Shown here: one piece after another, positions 27,509-36,213 of the stretch
Numbering within the stretch: the first letter of the stretch is position 1
Layout of the letters: every line of letters starts with the position of its first letter
Assembly (NCBI RefSeq): GCF_002741015.1
Contig: NZ_CP016619.1
Coordinates: 434,001-498,000, forward strand
Direction of reading: 5' to 3'
Length of the DNA: 64,000 bases
DNA from: Microvirga ossetica
Lineage (GTDB): Bacteria; Pseudomonadota; Alphaproteobacteria; Rhizobiales; Beijerinckiaceae
Translations under genes and position numbers: made by a program
The notes under the pieces: generated by a model
Told to the model about the DNA's origin: nothing
The model's input: only the letters and a program-made list of their open reading frames with translations
Database searches by the model: none

Positions 27509-28198
27509 ATGACCGTTCGCCGCCGCTTCCTCCTCACCCCATCCTTCGTCCGCCTGATCCGGCGCGAAAGGGGCGGGCTGCCCCACCTCGAGGGCTTCTT
27601 CCCGGAACAGCAGGACCGTTCCTCCTGGGTTTGCCTCGAAGAGGAGACGGGCTGGCTGATCCTCAAGACGGTCGGACCTCACGGAGAGATCGAGGATCAG
27701 ACCGAAATCCCGGTGAGCCATGCCCATGCGCTGCTCGACGTCTGCGCCGGGAAGGTCGACTCCATCCGGACAGTGCTGCCGATCGGCGAGGGTCACGCCC
27801 TGGTTGACGAGATCGTCCGGCCCCGTGCCCTGCATCTCGTCACCGTGGAATTCGCTTCTGACCGAGAGGCGAGGGGGTTTCGTCCGCTGGAGTGGTTCGG
27901 CCCCGAGGTGACGGCTGATCCTCGGTACACCCATCAGTCCATCGCCCTGAGAGGGCTCGACGATGAGCCGGAGATCCCGCTTTCCAATGCGGCACTCAAC
28001 AGCCTGATTGATACTCTGGACGGCCGCTTCCTCGCCCAAGTGCGGGTGTCTAGCAACCGGCCCAAGGCCAAACAGGTGCCGGTGACCCGAGCCAAGGCGC
28101 AGACCAGGGAAGAGACCGTCAAGGCGAACCTCGACGAGATCGAGGCGGCCATGATGCGCGAGATGGAGAAGGCGCTTCGGAAGGGCAAACCCGTGTAA
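27509..28198 (+). CDS. CYTH-domain protein, divergent, 229 aa
   Basis: The pattern resembles the CYTH triphosphate-tunnel fold: an opening strand (MTVRRRFLLTPSF), alternating strands such as TGWLILKTV and a late motif PLEWFGPEVTADPRYTHQS, which matches the conserved W-x-G-x-EVT-D-x-RY of CYTH proteins. The usual ExExK metal/phosphate motif at the start is replaced by VRRRF, so catalysis is doubtful. A helical tail of about 60 residues is added (KANLDEIEAAMMREMEKAL). The start is placed at ATG 27509 because the domain begins there; the frame is open upstream to 27428. Confidence 0.55.
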   Translation: MTVRRRFLLTPSFVRLIRRERGGLPHLEGFFPEQQDRSSWVCLEEETGWLILKTVGPHGEIEDQTEIPVSHAHALLDVCAGKVDSIRTVLPIGEGHALVDEIVRPRALHLVTVEFASDREARGFRPLEWFGPEVTADPRYTHQSIALRGLDDEPEIPLSNAALNSLIDTLDGRFLAQVRVSSNRPKAKQVPVTRAKAQTREETVKANLDEIEAAMMREMEKALRKGKPV

Positions 28199-28212
28199 GA
28201 GCCGCTTTCAGC

Positions 28213-28467
28213 ATGCCCGATGCCCGCTCCCCCATACGGCATCACCTTGTGCTTTATCGGCGTGACCCGTAGCAGGGCAAGGCCCGCTTCTTCAGCCTGA
28301 TGGTCGAACGCGACCTGTTCGGTACGATCCGCCTCGTGCGCAACTGGGGTTTCGTGGGGTCAAAAGGTCAGGAGAAGGTTGAGATCTTCTCCGATGAGGC
28401 CAAAGCCGCGCAGGCGCTGGAAGGCTGGGCAGACGCCCAGCGGCGGAAGGGCTACGCAGACCTCTGA
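28213..28467 (+). pseudogene. WGR-domain protein with an in-frame TAG
   Basis: ATG 28213 starts MPDARSPIRHHLVLYRRDP, then TAG at 28270-28272. The same frame continues QGKARFFSLMVERDLFG, then LVRNWGFVGSKGQEK with the WGR-like motif, and ends WADAQRRKGYADL at TGA 28467. Bacterial WGR proteins are about 85 residues, exactly this length if the TAG is read as sense. A short product could start at the internal ATG 28303. WGR domains bind nucleic acid in PARPs and MolR-type proteins. Confidence 0.65.
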
Positions 28468-28601
28468 TGGTAACTTCGAGACCCTGAGAATGCATTGGCT
28501 CGAATGGGTTGAGATTGACAGCCGAGCGTCTGAGCCTGTCTTTACCAGCTGCGCCTGTTTTCTCCCTTCCGTTCAAGGTCATCCTGAGCTTAGCTTGGGG
28601 C

Positions 28602-29387
28602 ATGAAACCTCACGTCTATGCCACCATTTCAGCTCCACGCATCAACCATCGGGCCAACCGTCTGCTCGCGGCGCTGGAGCCGGACGACTTTGCAGCGCTG
28701 GAGCCGCACCTGCACGGGATCAGTCTGCGGCAGGATCAGGTGCTGTACGAGACCGGCGATCCTCTGCGCCATGCCACCTTTCCTCATGACACCGTGGTAT
28801 CCCTGGTGGCCGTGCTGAAGGACGGTCGCTCGGCCGAGATGGCAGTCTACGGCCGGGAAGGAGCGCTGGGCCTCGTCAGCTCCATGACAGCCCGCCAGTC
28901 CTTCGGTCGCTGCATCGTTCAAGCAGCCGGTACCGCCTCCCAGATCGAGCTGGAGCGCCTGCATGAGGTCATCAGCATCCGCCCAAAGGTGCGCCAGCTG
29001 GTGCTGCATTTCACTGAAGCGATGATGGCCCGGGTGCTGCAGAACGTGGCCTGCAACGCAGTCCACAGCGTCGAGGAGCGCTGCTGCCGTTGGATCCTGA
29101 GCATGCATGACCGGCTCGACCGGGACACCGTGCCGCTCACGCACGAGTTCCTGGCGAATATGCTGGGCGTACAGCGCTCCACAGTGAGCAGCATCACGCG
29201 AGCACTTCAAGAAGCAGGTTTCATCAGACAAGGCCGGGGTGTAATCACCGTAATGGATCGTACCGGCCTGGAGAGAGCTTCTTGCGAGTGCTACGGCACG
29301 GTGCGCCGCAGCTTCGAGCGGCTGCTCCCTTACACCTACCGGAACACCTCGACCGCGGATTCACGCCAGCCGCGTCGGTGTTCCTGA
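28602..29387 (+). CDS. Crp/Fnr-family regulator, 261 aa
   Basis: An N-terminal cyclic-nucleotide-type beta barrel (HGISLRQDQVLYETGDPLRH ... VSLVAVLKDGRSAEMAVYGRE), a dimer helix, and a C-terminal winged helix whose recognition region reads NMLGVQRSTVSSITRALQEA. The ending CECYGTVRRSFERLLPY is shared with the paralogue at 59863-60651. No Fnr-type cysteine cluster is visible at the N-terminus, so it probably senses something other than oxygen. The start at ATG 28602 follows the domain; the frame is open upstream. Confidence 0.85.
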   Translation: MKPHVYATISAPRINHRANRLLAALEPDDFAALEPHLHGISLRQDQVLYETGDPLRHATFPHDTVVSLVAVLKDGRSAEMAVYGREGALGLVSSMTARQSFGRCIVQAAGTASQIELERLHEVISIRPKVRQLVLHFTEAMMARVLQNVACNAVHSVEERCCRWILSMHDRLDRDTVPLTHEFLANMLGVQRSTVSSITRALQEAGFIRQGRGVITVMDRTGLERASCECYGTVRRSFERLLPYTYRNTSTADSRQPRRCS

Positions 29388-29479
29388 TCGGCCTGTTACG
29401 CCGCGTTGAGAGCTGGGACGCCTCGCAGGCGGGGTTGTCTGCCCTACCTGTGAGCTTGAACAGGAGAGGGGAACCTGAG

Positions 29480-29551
29480 ATGTCCGATCCCGTCTACAAG
29501 GTTGTTGAACTGGTGGGCTCATCGACGAGCAGCATCGAGGCAGCGCTCTGA
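29480..29551 (+). pseudogene. Dodecin 5' fragment (23 codons)
   Basis: AGAGGGGAACCTGAG then ATG 29480 gives MSDPVYKVVELVGSSTSSIE and AAL before TGA. This is the first third of a dodecin (compare MAESVYKVIELVGTSTES at 6561). It keeps its ribosome site but breaks off at the junction with the DUF1127 gene's 3' end. Confidence 0.75.
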
Positions 29552-29688
29552 CGAGCAACGCTGTCGATCTGGAAACGCCCGATGCCGAGATCAGTCAGCT
29601 CGCGATCCGATAGCAGCGACAGCTCACGGACGGTCTCGCGATACCGGAAGTAGGCTTGCACCTTAGCGAGAATGAAGGAAACGAACAT
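29494..29688 (-). CDS. DUF1127 protein with a scrambled C-terminus, 64 aa
   Basis: MFVSFILAKVQAYFRYRETV, LSLLSDRELTDLGIGRFQID and SVARQS are a full DUF1127 domain (about 47 residues). AGGAGCTACCC precedes the ATG. The last ~15 residues (AASMLLVDEPTSSTTL) are read from the antisense of the dodecin fragment, because the native stop was lost at the junction near 29548. DUF1127 proteins are small RNA-binding-like or membrane-tethered factors, some linked to stress and phosphate responses. It may still be functional. Confidence 0.7.
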   Translation of the reverse strand: MFVSFILAKVQAYFRYRETVRELSLLSDRELTDLGIGRFQIDSVARQSAASMLLVDEPTSSTTL

Positions 29689-29847
29689 GGGTAGCTCCTG
29701 AATTTACCGGCTTGTTAGAGATGGCCAGCGTGTCTGCCGTGCGATGCAGCAAATATGCCTGTGCGCTGCACAAAAGAAGGGCAGATCCTGTAGAGGAGAC
29801 ATGCATAAATTGCATGACTAGGCAAATTATTCCCTAAAGATTTGCCG

Positions 29848-30234
29848 TCAAAGCATATCAACGGCTAAGAATACTAGCGTCTGGAAGGGTCGACCACAAC
29901 GCGTCCTCTCCTCTGGATCGCTCACTCTGAGAGCCGCATTGACCTGCTCGAACCTCTCGCAAGAATGAGATTTTATGTGATCGAGCAGAAGGAATTGCAC
30001 AGAATGAATATGCAGGTCCTTGGCTTCCTCAAGGGCCTGGGCCAACGACACCAGGTCTCGCATCAAGCGCGGCGTGTCGAAGGGCTTTGCCGTCGCGAAT
30101 ACGATACTCAGCGACCAGAGGCCGAGGAACTCCGGGTCGCACGCGTACTCGACGTCTCGTCTGAAATGATCGGAGATTGACCCGAAGGCGGATCGGTGTT
30201 TGCCATGGAGGCGGCGTAGTGCATTTCTACTCAT
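29848..30234 (-). CDS. Hypothetical protein, 128 aa
   Basis: MSRNALRRLHGKHRSAFGSI opens a mostly helical protein with hydrophobic strands (LWSLSIVFATAKPF, TLVFLAVDML). The ribosome site is weak. It is divergent from the gene at 30255 with a 20-base gap. Family not recognised. Confidence 0.4.
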   Translation of the reverse strand: MSRNALRRLHGKHRSAFGSISDHFRRDVEYACDPEFLGLWSLSIVFATAKPFDTPRLMRDLVSLAQALEEAKDLHIHSVQFLLLDHIKSHSCERFEQVNAALRVSDPEERTRCGRPFQTLVFLAVDML

Positions 30235-30254
30235 CGTCGGTCAAAGAGTAGCCT

Positions 30255-30692
30255 ATGAACCCATCGTCACAGTGGACCCTCTTTATCGCCCGTCCCGGAA
30301 ACGAGCGACGGCATGTCATCAAGGATCCTCAAGGCGAGCCTCGGCTCATCTTTGGCGACGACGATGGCACGCGGATCAACGATCATCTCGCCAGATACAT
30401 TGTCGAGAGCCTTAATGAGGATCTTCGTCCGGAAGACCCGCTCCCGGATGAGGGTTGGTTCCTAGAGTGCCGAGGATCCGACGAGCAGGATCCGGCTATT
30501 CTCATTTGCGACCCTGATTTTGAAATCCGGCTCGAGATCCTCAACACAGCGAACGACGAAGAGGATCAGGCGCTGGGCCGAAGGATCGTGGCGCTGATCA
30601 ATACCTACTTCGTTCTCAAAGAAGGATCGCATCCAAGCACGTCGTCTTTCCAGTCACTGCCTGGAAAGCCGCAGACAGGATCCGGGCGCTGA
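30255..30692 (+). CDS. Hypothetical protein, 145 aa
   Basis: MNPSSQWTLFIARPGNERRH leads into an acidic alpha/beta protein (HLARYIVESLNEDLRPEDPL, WFLECRGSDEQDPAILICDP). No signal peptide, membrane helix or known domain. Codon use and residue composition look genuine. The last ~20 residues are low-complexity. Confidence 0.5.
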   Translation: MNPSSQWTLFIARPGNERRHVIKDPQGEPRLIFGDDDGTRINDHLARYIVESLNEDLRPEDPLPDEGWFLECRGSDEQDPAILICDPDFEIRLEILNTANDEEDQALGRRIVALINTYFVLKEGSHPSTSSFQSLPGKPQTGSGR

Positions 30693-30998
30693 ATGATCGG
30701 GAATTGAGTCCAATTCAGCCCCGCAGCGACAAGCCCATTCAACTGTTACAAACTTCTTGTCAAAACGTTTGATCAGCCATTTCTCCAATTTTGTCGCAGA
30801 GCAGGATCGAGGACGAAATAACAGTAGGTTTGTCGTGTCACTCTCATGTAGCAAGCAGGCAAACTACTCGGCCAACGGTATTCGCTCATTGCAGACATAA
30901 GTTGCCTGTTACTTGTGCATCCGGCGGGTCATCTCAATGCCGTCCAGGTCACGCGGGCAACGACAACGGACTGGGAGCCAAGCATCGGCCAAGTACGT
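30693..30998. other. Stretch without a confident gene
   Basis: About 305 bases downstream of the ParA gene stop. It holds the first copy of a dispersed 14-mer (30752-30765). A minus-strand frame at 30654-30854 contains a CRCG motif but is not otherwise convincing. Confidence 0.35.
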
Positions 30999-31664
30999 TC
31001 AGGCGGACTGAGCGTGTTGGCCCGTCATAGCCTCAATGGCCTCAAAGCTCCTTGTCAGCGCCTGCCAAAGGTTGCCGATCTCCTCCGATCCGGACGACCT
31101 GGAGCTGAACTCGTTAATGCCGGCACCGTGGGCGAGGGAGAGCGACAACTCAGGGCGATGGGTAATCTGACCGGCCCATGTCGGAACATCGAGCGCCTGC
31201 ATCGCCCCTCGGGCGTCCGTCACCATCGGGTCATCCGAGCCATTCTTGGCCGGCGCGGCGTTGATCACCACCGCATAAGGCTTCTTGAGTTTACGGCAGA
31301 CCTGGATCGTTGCCTGAACGGCGTCGACATCGAACAGCCCCGGACGCATGGGAATCACGACAAGATCGGCGTGCCAGATCGCCTCAGCTACTGGGGCTTC
31401 GGCATTGGGCGGCGTGTCGATCAAGACCCATTCAACCCCGTCGCGCCTCGCCTTCGCCAACGTGGCCGAAAGATGCTTGGTGCCGACATCGAGCGGAAGG
31501 TCCGATGCGCCGCGAACCTCATGCCAAAGGGCCAGGGATCCCTGCGGGTCCGCGTCAATCAGCAGTGTCGGCCGAGAATGCTCGGCCATATAGCTCCCCA
31601 AATGCGCGGCAAGGGTGCTCTTTCCGGAACCGCCCTTGCGGGAAGCAAAAACCAAGACATTCAT
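30999..31664 (-). CDS. ParA-family ATPase, 221 aa
   Basis: A deviant Walker A ATPase (MNVLVFASRKGGSGKSTLAA), Walker A' (LLIDADPQGSLALWHE) and Walker B region (WVLIDTPPNAEAPVAEAIWH). This is the short ParA/MinD-like form without an N-terminal DNA-binding domain, as in plasmid partition or cargo-positioning ATPases. No parB or centromere repeats are adjacent; the nearest ParB-like gene is 3.2 kb away at 34914. It may be an orphan, or work with that gene. Confidence 0.85.
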   Translation of the reverse strand: MNVLVFASRKGGSGKSTLAAHLGSYMAEHSRPTLLIDADPQGSLALWHEVRGASDLPLDVGTKHLSATLAKARRDGVEWVLIDTPPNAEAPVAEAIWHADLVVIPMRPGLFDVDAVQATIQVCRKLKKPYAVVINAAPAKNGSDDPMVTDARGAMQALDVPTWAGQITHRPELSLSLAHGAGINEFSSRSSGSEEIGNLWQALTRSFEAIEAMTGQHAQSA

Positions 31665-31911
31665 GCCAGTTCTCCCAATCTGGGCAAATCAATGGTGATC
31701 GTGCTTACGAGGCCGCAACTTCGTTTCAAAACTTTCCGGCAGCAAACGAGGTGCATGTACTCGCCCCGCTTTCTGTCGTGGAAAGACCTGCCCGGTATCC
31801 CAGCTCGATCAGGCTATGCATAGTCGCGCGAATATGGTTAACAGAGTATTGCTCACGGCAGCGGATTGACGATCTCATTCCATAACCGCGCTCACCCTGA
31901 CATTCGCGTGT

Positions 31912-33359
31912 AGAACCCCGTTAGAAAGGTCACTCCTCTCCCCGTTACAAATGTCACTCTCCCTGGGTGATGGTGCTGGGGAGATTGGGTCTGATGACGG
32001 TGATCGGGATGAGCCGGCCGGAGATCGATCGGGTTCACATTCTGCGGGACGTCGTGGCGGAGCGAATTACGGTGCGCGAAGCTGCCCAACTGCTGCGGAT
32101 CACACGGCGCCAAGTGTTCCGATTACTCAAGGCCTATCAGACCGGTGGTCCCACGGCCTTGGTGTCGCGCCGGCGCGGCAAGCCCAGCAACCGCTCCTAC
32201 CCGGCGGCGCTGCGGACCGAGGTGCTGGCGCTGATCACAGCCAACTATGCCGATTTCGGCCCGACGCTCGCCTGCGAGAAGCTCGCCGAGCGGCACGGCA
32301 TCGCTCTGGGTGTCGAGACGATCCGGCGCTGGATGATCGCGGCGGGTCTCTGGCAGGAGCGCCGGCAGAAGCTCAAAGGGGTGCACCAGCCGCGCTATCG
32401 GCGCGACTGCGTCGGCGAACTCGTCCAGATCGACGGCTCCGAGCACTACTGGTTCGAGGATCGCGGCCCACCCTGCACGCTTCTGGTCTACATTGACGAT
32501 GCCACCAGCCGGCTGATGCACCTGAAGTTCGTCGAGACCGAGTCGACCTTTGATTATTTCCGATCGACCCGGGAGTACCTGGAGGCCTACGGCAAGCCGG
32601 TGGCGTTCTACTCCGACAAGCATGCCGTCTTCCGCGTCAACGGCAAAGGAGCGGTGGGCGGTGACGGCATGACCCAGTTCGGGCGGGCGCTGCATCAGCT
32701 CAACATCGACATCATCTGCGCCAATGCTCCGCAAGCCAAAGGCCGCGTCGAGCGCGCCAACGGCACCTTGCAGGACCGCCTGGTCAAGGAGATGCGACTG
32801 GCTGGGATCTCGACCCTTGAGGCGGGCAATGCCTTCCTGCCGGCATTCATGGCGGACTTCAACCGCCGCTTTGCCAAGGCGCCCTACAGCGACAAGGACC
32901 TGCATCGCCCGCTCAGCGAGGACGATGAGCTGGATGACGTGTTCGCCTGGCGGGAGGAGCGGACGGTCTCGCGCAATCTGACCCTGCAGTACGACCAGGT
33001 GCTGTTCATTCTCGAGCCGAACGCGATCACGCTGTCCCTCGCCCGCCAGCGGGTGACCGTCTACGACTATCCGGATGGGCGCTTTGCCATCAAGCACAAG
33101 GGCCTGGAGCTGCCCTACAGGCCCTTTGACCGACGCCAGCAGGTGGATCAGGCGGCGGTCGTCGAGAACAAGCGGCTGGGTCCGGTTCTGGCCTACATTG
33201 CCGAGCGGCAGAAGGAGCTCGACATGAGCCGGAGCAACAGCGCCCCGCGGCGGCGCGGCCAAGGCAAGAGCCTGTTCAAGGTGGGTTGAGCTCTCAGCAG
33301 TCACTCCCCGGAGGTGACATCTCTAATGAGGACAATCAGAGACTTGTCTAACGAGTTCT
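31912..33359 (+). mobile_element. ISNCY-like insertion sequence (1448 bp) with 13-bp flanking repeat
   Basis: The ends are AGAACCCCGTTAGAAAGGT (left) and, reverse-complemented, AGAACTCGTTAGACAAGT (right). The 13-mer GACATTCGCGTGT flanks both sides (31899-31911 and 33360-33372), which I read as a long target duplication. It carries a single transposase gene. Confidence 0.75.
31994..33289 (+). CDS. ISNCY-family transposase, 431 aa
   Basis: Start taken at MTVIGMSRPEIDRVHIL (31994). An N-terminal helix-turn-helix pair (ITVREAAQLLRITRRQVFRL), then an rve-like DDE core: LVQIDGSEHYWFED, the second aspartate in AFYSDKHAVFRV, and the glutamate in APQAKGRVERANGTLQDRL. The C-terminal arm ends in a basic tail. 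The frame is intact, so the element may be active. Confidence 0.85.
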   Translation: MTVIGMSRPEIDRVHILRDVVAERITVREAAQLLRITRRQVFRLLKAYQTGGPTALVSRRRGKPSNRSYPAALRTEVLALITANYADFGPTLACEKLAERHGIALGVETIRRWMIAAGLWQERRQKLKGVHQPRYRRDCVGELVQIDGSEHYWFEDRGPPCTLLVYIDDATSRLMHLKFVETESTFDYFRSTREYLEAYGKPVAFYSDKHAVFRVNGKGAVGGDGMTQFGRALHQLNIDIICANAPQAKGRVERANGTLQDRLVKEMRLAGISTLEAGNAFLPAFMADFNRRFAKAPYSDKDLHRPLSEDDELDDVFAWREERTVSRNLTLQYDQVLFILEPNAITLSLARQRVTVYDYPDGRFAIKHKGLELPYRPFDRRQQVDQAAVVENKRLGPVLAYIAERQKELDMSRSNSAPRRRGQGKSLFKVG

Positions 33360-33442
33360 GACATTCGCGTGTGCCAACCAAGTTGAAATGTCGCTGTTCG
33401 CAGGATGGGGAGGCTCAAGGCTGACATTTTGGCTTGCATCTA

Positions 33443-33829
33443 TCAGGAACCAGACGCTGGGTCATTCGGAAGTTGACCTGCTGGCTGGCTCAGCCGTCCA
33501 ACATCTCTGCCAGCGCAACGTCGTCGGTCGAAGGCATCCGCCATCCGGTCAAACTCCGGAGGCGGCAGAAACCCGGTCGCCCGGCGGTCATTCTCATGCA
33601 GCCCACGATGAACGTGAACAGGAAGGCCGAAGCGGCCAGCCAGGATACCAACCGCTTCAATGGCTTTGGTTTCGGTGCTCGCCCACACGGCCGAGAGGTT
33701 GCCCAGATCCGCCTGGGAGGCGAAAGCCCGCATGCGGTGGACACCCTTATCCGAGAGATGCCACTGTGGGACCGGTGTCGTTGCCTCAACGACAACCTCA
33801 GGGTGGGTGATGACGTAGGCAATGCTCAC
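33443..33829 (-). pseudogene. Histidine phosphatase family protein, C-terminally broken
   Basis: Start GTG 33829 with GGAGG just upstream (VSIAYVITHPEVVVEATTPV). The variant phosphohistidine motif THPE, AVWASTETKAIEAVGILAGR and LHENDRRATGFLPPPEFDRM follow the family order. After MADAF the sequence loses resemblance (DRRRCAGRDVGR) and runs into unrelated DNA beside the ISNCY element, so the last third is missing. The missing part includes the second catalytic histidine region. Confidence 0.65.
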
Positions 33830-34156
33830 GTCGACCTCCGGCAAGACAAGTCAGCCTAACCGGCAAAGGGGATTGGTTTCACTGCCTATGGCGGATGCAG
33901 CCGGAGGAGCACCTTGCGATCTGGGCATCCACGAATTGTTTACCCTCACCGAGACAGGATCTGTGCACCGAGCGCGTGGTGTCTCTGCCCGAACAGAGAC
34001 TCTGGTGTCAGTGGTGAATGGCACTGGAGGTGTCGGAGAGCTTCCTCTCCACTGATGTCCTGGCTGAGGGTTTCAGACAGCACCCTCAGCCGGGGCGCGG
34101 ACTGTCCGCAATCAACCCACGTCTGATGCATCGGTGCTGGCCAAGAGGAGACTGCC
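33830..34156. other. Stretch without a confident gene
   Basis: About 325 bases between divergent genes. It probably holds promoters for both, but no clear -35/-10 pair is visible. Short open frames only. Confidence 0.35.
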
Positions 34157-34426
34157 GTGGCCCGCTACTATTTTGACATCTTGGATGGCGCACAGTTCGT
34201 GCGCGACGATGAGGGCTCCGAGTTCGACAGCCCGGACGCTGCCGTGCAAGCAGCAGTCCGCGCGGCCACTGAGATCGGCCAAGGCCGGCTCGCAAGGGGC
34301 GAGACCAGCAATGTTGTCATTGAGGTGCGGGACGAGCGCAGCCAGCGGGTCTGCACCATCAGAGCTTCGATGGAAATCGACTGGCACGTCTCACGGCCTC
34401 AGGGACCGCATCCCTGGAGCGCCTAG
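34157..34426 (+). CDS. DUF6894 family protein, 89 aa
   Basis: GTG start at 34157 with AAGAGGAG upstream: MARYYFDILDGAQFVRDDEG, then a helix (AAVQAAVRAATEIGQGRLAR) and the strand NVVIEVRDERSQRVCTIRAS. This is the third DUF6894 copy, and the only one here using GTG. The proline-rich C-terminus (HVSRPQGPHPWSA) lies outside the domain. Function unknown. Confidence 0.7.
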   Translation: MARYYFDILDGAQFVRDDEGSEFDSPDAAVQAAVRAATEIGQGRLARGETSNVVIEVRDERSQRVCTIRASMEIDWHVSRPQGPHPWSA

Positions 34427-34553
34427 TGGCGCAAGTCAGCCGATGTCAAAAGGAACCCGGCGCAGAGCCGGGTTCGTGTCGATGGGACAGGAGCATCAAA
34501 AGGGCTGCTGATCAACGCCTGACGCCCTGGGTCCGTTCCTGCCGGATACCCGG

Positions 34554-34757
34554 TTACACGCCCCTGCGGCTGCGGGAGAAATACCAGATCGCGGCGGCGA
34601 CAATGATCACCAGCAGGATGATCCACCAGTAGTCTGCGATCCCTCGGACAGTTGCAGCGGGAGGAGCGCCGGGCGCGGGGGACGGGGCAGGGGTCTGCGC
34701 CCAGGCCGACGAAACAGCCAGGAAGAGAAAGCCCATCGAGGCTGTGAGTTTGCTCAT
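34554..34757 (-). CDS. Small membrane protein with signal peptide, 67 aa
   Basis: ATG 34757 with GGAGAC upstream. MSKLTASMGFLFLAVSSAWA is a signal peptide with an AWA-Q cleavage site. A Pro/Ala linker (TPAPSPAPGAPPAA) follows, then a transmembrane helix (WWIILLVIIVAAAIWYF) and a basic cytoplasmic end (SRSRRGV). This is a type I single-pass protein of unknown role. Confidence 0.6.
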   Translation of the reverse strand: MSKLTASMGFLFLAVSSAWAQTPAPSPAPGAPPAATVRGIADYWWIILLVIIVAAAIWYFSRSRRGV

Positions 34758-34913
34758 GAGATGTCTCCGTGTGAGGAGGCCCAGCACAGCGACGCCACCC
34801 TCCTGCCAAGCTGGCCTTCTCAGGCAACGCCGTGTGGGACCGCATGTTCCTGGGCAAGCCGATCCGCGGCGCCTAAGCTTGGATCACTCTGACCAGCAAC
34901 CGGAGCCGCCGGG

Positions 34914-35162
34914 ATGATGAAGAGGCAGACGCTTGCCATCGCAGATGTCTATGTGCCGGTGCGGCGGCGGCAAACGCTTGATCCGCACAAGGTTGCAGCC
35001 CTTGCCGAGAGCATCATGGAGAAGGGGCAGCAGGCGCCCATTCTCGTGCGACCCGATGGCACGCGGTTTGTTCTGGTCGAAGGCTTGCATCGGCTGGAAG
35101 CCTGCAAGGCTCTCGGCGAGGCGACGATCGCTGCCTACTTCGTTCAGGCCCGTCAGCGTTGA
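34914..35162 (+). CDS. ParB N-terminal (ParB/Srx-like) domain protein, 82 aa
   Basis: A stand-alone ParB N-terminal domain: VYVPVRRRQTLDPHKVAALA, SIMEKGQQAPILVRPDG and the GxxR-like VLVEGLHRLEACKALGEATI, which in ParB contacts CTP. There is no helix-turn-helix or dimer domain, so it is not a partition ParB; similar mini-ParB proteins occur on plasmids and in phages. Start at ATG 34914 or the next codon. It has no partner gene beside it. Confidence 0.75.
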   Translation: MMKRQTLAIADVYVPVRRRQTLDPHKVAALAESIMEKGQQAPILVRPDGTRFVLVEGLHRLEACKALGEATIAAYFVQARQR

Positions 35163-35391
35163 TCCGCAGGAGGCCGGAGAGGCTTGAGGAATATTCCCCC
35201 GCGACGCGGACGGGGCGGCGCTGGAGCCCTTGTCCGAGCGAAGCGCAAGACAGGCTGCCGGGATCGGTGATGAGGATATCCTCCTGCGGTCCCGCCATTG
35301 CCCATGGCGACAGAATCAGAATCCCTGGTCCTCCCTCGTTGCAGTCTGGCAAATGAGCGGCTGAACGTTACGGTGAACTGGCCTTCGCCCT

Positions 35392-36213
35392 TCAGATCCG
35401 GGCCAGCAGTTCCGCTTTCTTGGCGGCAAACTCCTCATCCGTCAGCACACCGTTCTTGTGCAGCTCGGCAAGGCGCTCGAGCGTGGCAAAGATGTCCTCT
35501 GAGGAAAATTGGGACGACTTCAGCGGCGCGGCGCCGGCCGTCATCGAAGCCACACGCTCGGGCTCGGATGCTAATCCTCCCCGGGTTGTGTCAGGGGTGG
35601 ATGAGCGGCGCCCCGCTTCCACCACCGGCAGGTCATGAAGCCGAACGAGACCGTGCTGGCTCACGAACCGCAGAGATTGGTCCGCACCCTGTTGCTGGGA
35701 CACTCCAGCAATAAGGTGATCCCGAGTGTCGTAGAGGGTGATCTGCCCGCTCCGCTCGATCGCAAGCCGGTGCGCTGCCGGGAAGATCGCGTAGCGCAGG
35801 TCGTCCTGAGATCCGGCAGACGATGGTTGGCCCAGCTCCGGTGGCCACCACATCCCCGACGGGGAGGCTGCTCCTGCCACGAACAGGCTCACACCCGGCG
35901 CGCTCGGCTGCGGGTGTGCCTGCGAGCTGGTCGCCGCCATAATGGATGGCTGCTGGCGCAGGAGTGCGGCCAGCTCGGTGCAAAGGGCATCCACGCGGGC
36001 CTTCAGGCCATGGTCGAACAGGCTGCCCACCATTGTCATGCCACCCTGCGTCCACTGACCCATCCCGCCGAGCTCAGGATGGTTGAACTGCGCCATGGTG
36101 CCGTGACCCACCACCAGCGCACGAAGCAAGGTTAGAACAGCATCGACACTGACCCTATGCCGCTGGGCGGCGTCCGTGACAATCTGCTGACCTTCAGGGG
36201 TGAGTTCATGCAT
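35392..36213 (-). CDS. SHOCT-domain protein, 273 aa
   Basis: The C-terminus (SSEDIFATLERLAELHKNGV LTDEEFAAKKAELL) is a classic SHOCT motif, a short helical pair that usually marks an oligomerisation or membrane-tether end. The N-terminal half (MHELTPEGQQIVTDAAQRHR) is helical and unknown. The middle (RLAIERSGQITLYDTRDHLI) looks like a beta domain. The start at ATG 36213 fits; the open frame extends to 36273. No signal peptide. Confidence 0.6.
   Translation of the reverse strand: MHELTPEGQQIVTDAAQRHRVSVDAVLTLLRALVVGHGTMAQFNHPELGGMGQWTQGGMTMVGSLFDHGLKARVDALCTELAALLRQQPSIMAATSSQAHPQPSAPGVSLFVAGAASPSGMWWPPELGQPSSAGSQDDLRYAIFPAAHRLAIERSGQITLYDTRDHLIAGVSQQQGADQSLRFVSQHGLVRLHDLPVVEAGRRSSTPDTTRGGLASEPERVASMTAGAAPLKSSQFSSEDIFATLERLAELHKNGVLTDEEFAAKKAELLARI

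Noticed and set aside
20999..28272. Reassigned or programmed read-through of TAG codons
   Set aside because: Only three cases, one of them in a gene already lacking its catalytic cysteine. Ordinary nonsense mutation explains them; kept as a finding only because it is checkable.
30915..31823. A 302-codon plus-strand frame
   Set aside because: Antisense of ParA, which has clear Walker motifs.
30999..35162. A partition (parAB) module
   Set aside because: The ParA and mini-ParB genes are 3.2 kb apart on opposite strands with an IS and a pseudogene between them, the ParB lacks a DNA-binding domain, and no centromere-like repeats were seen.
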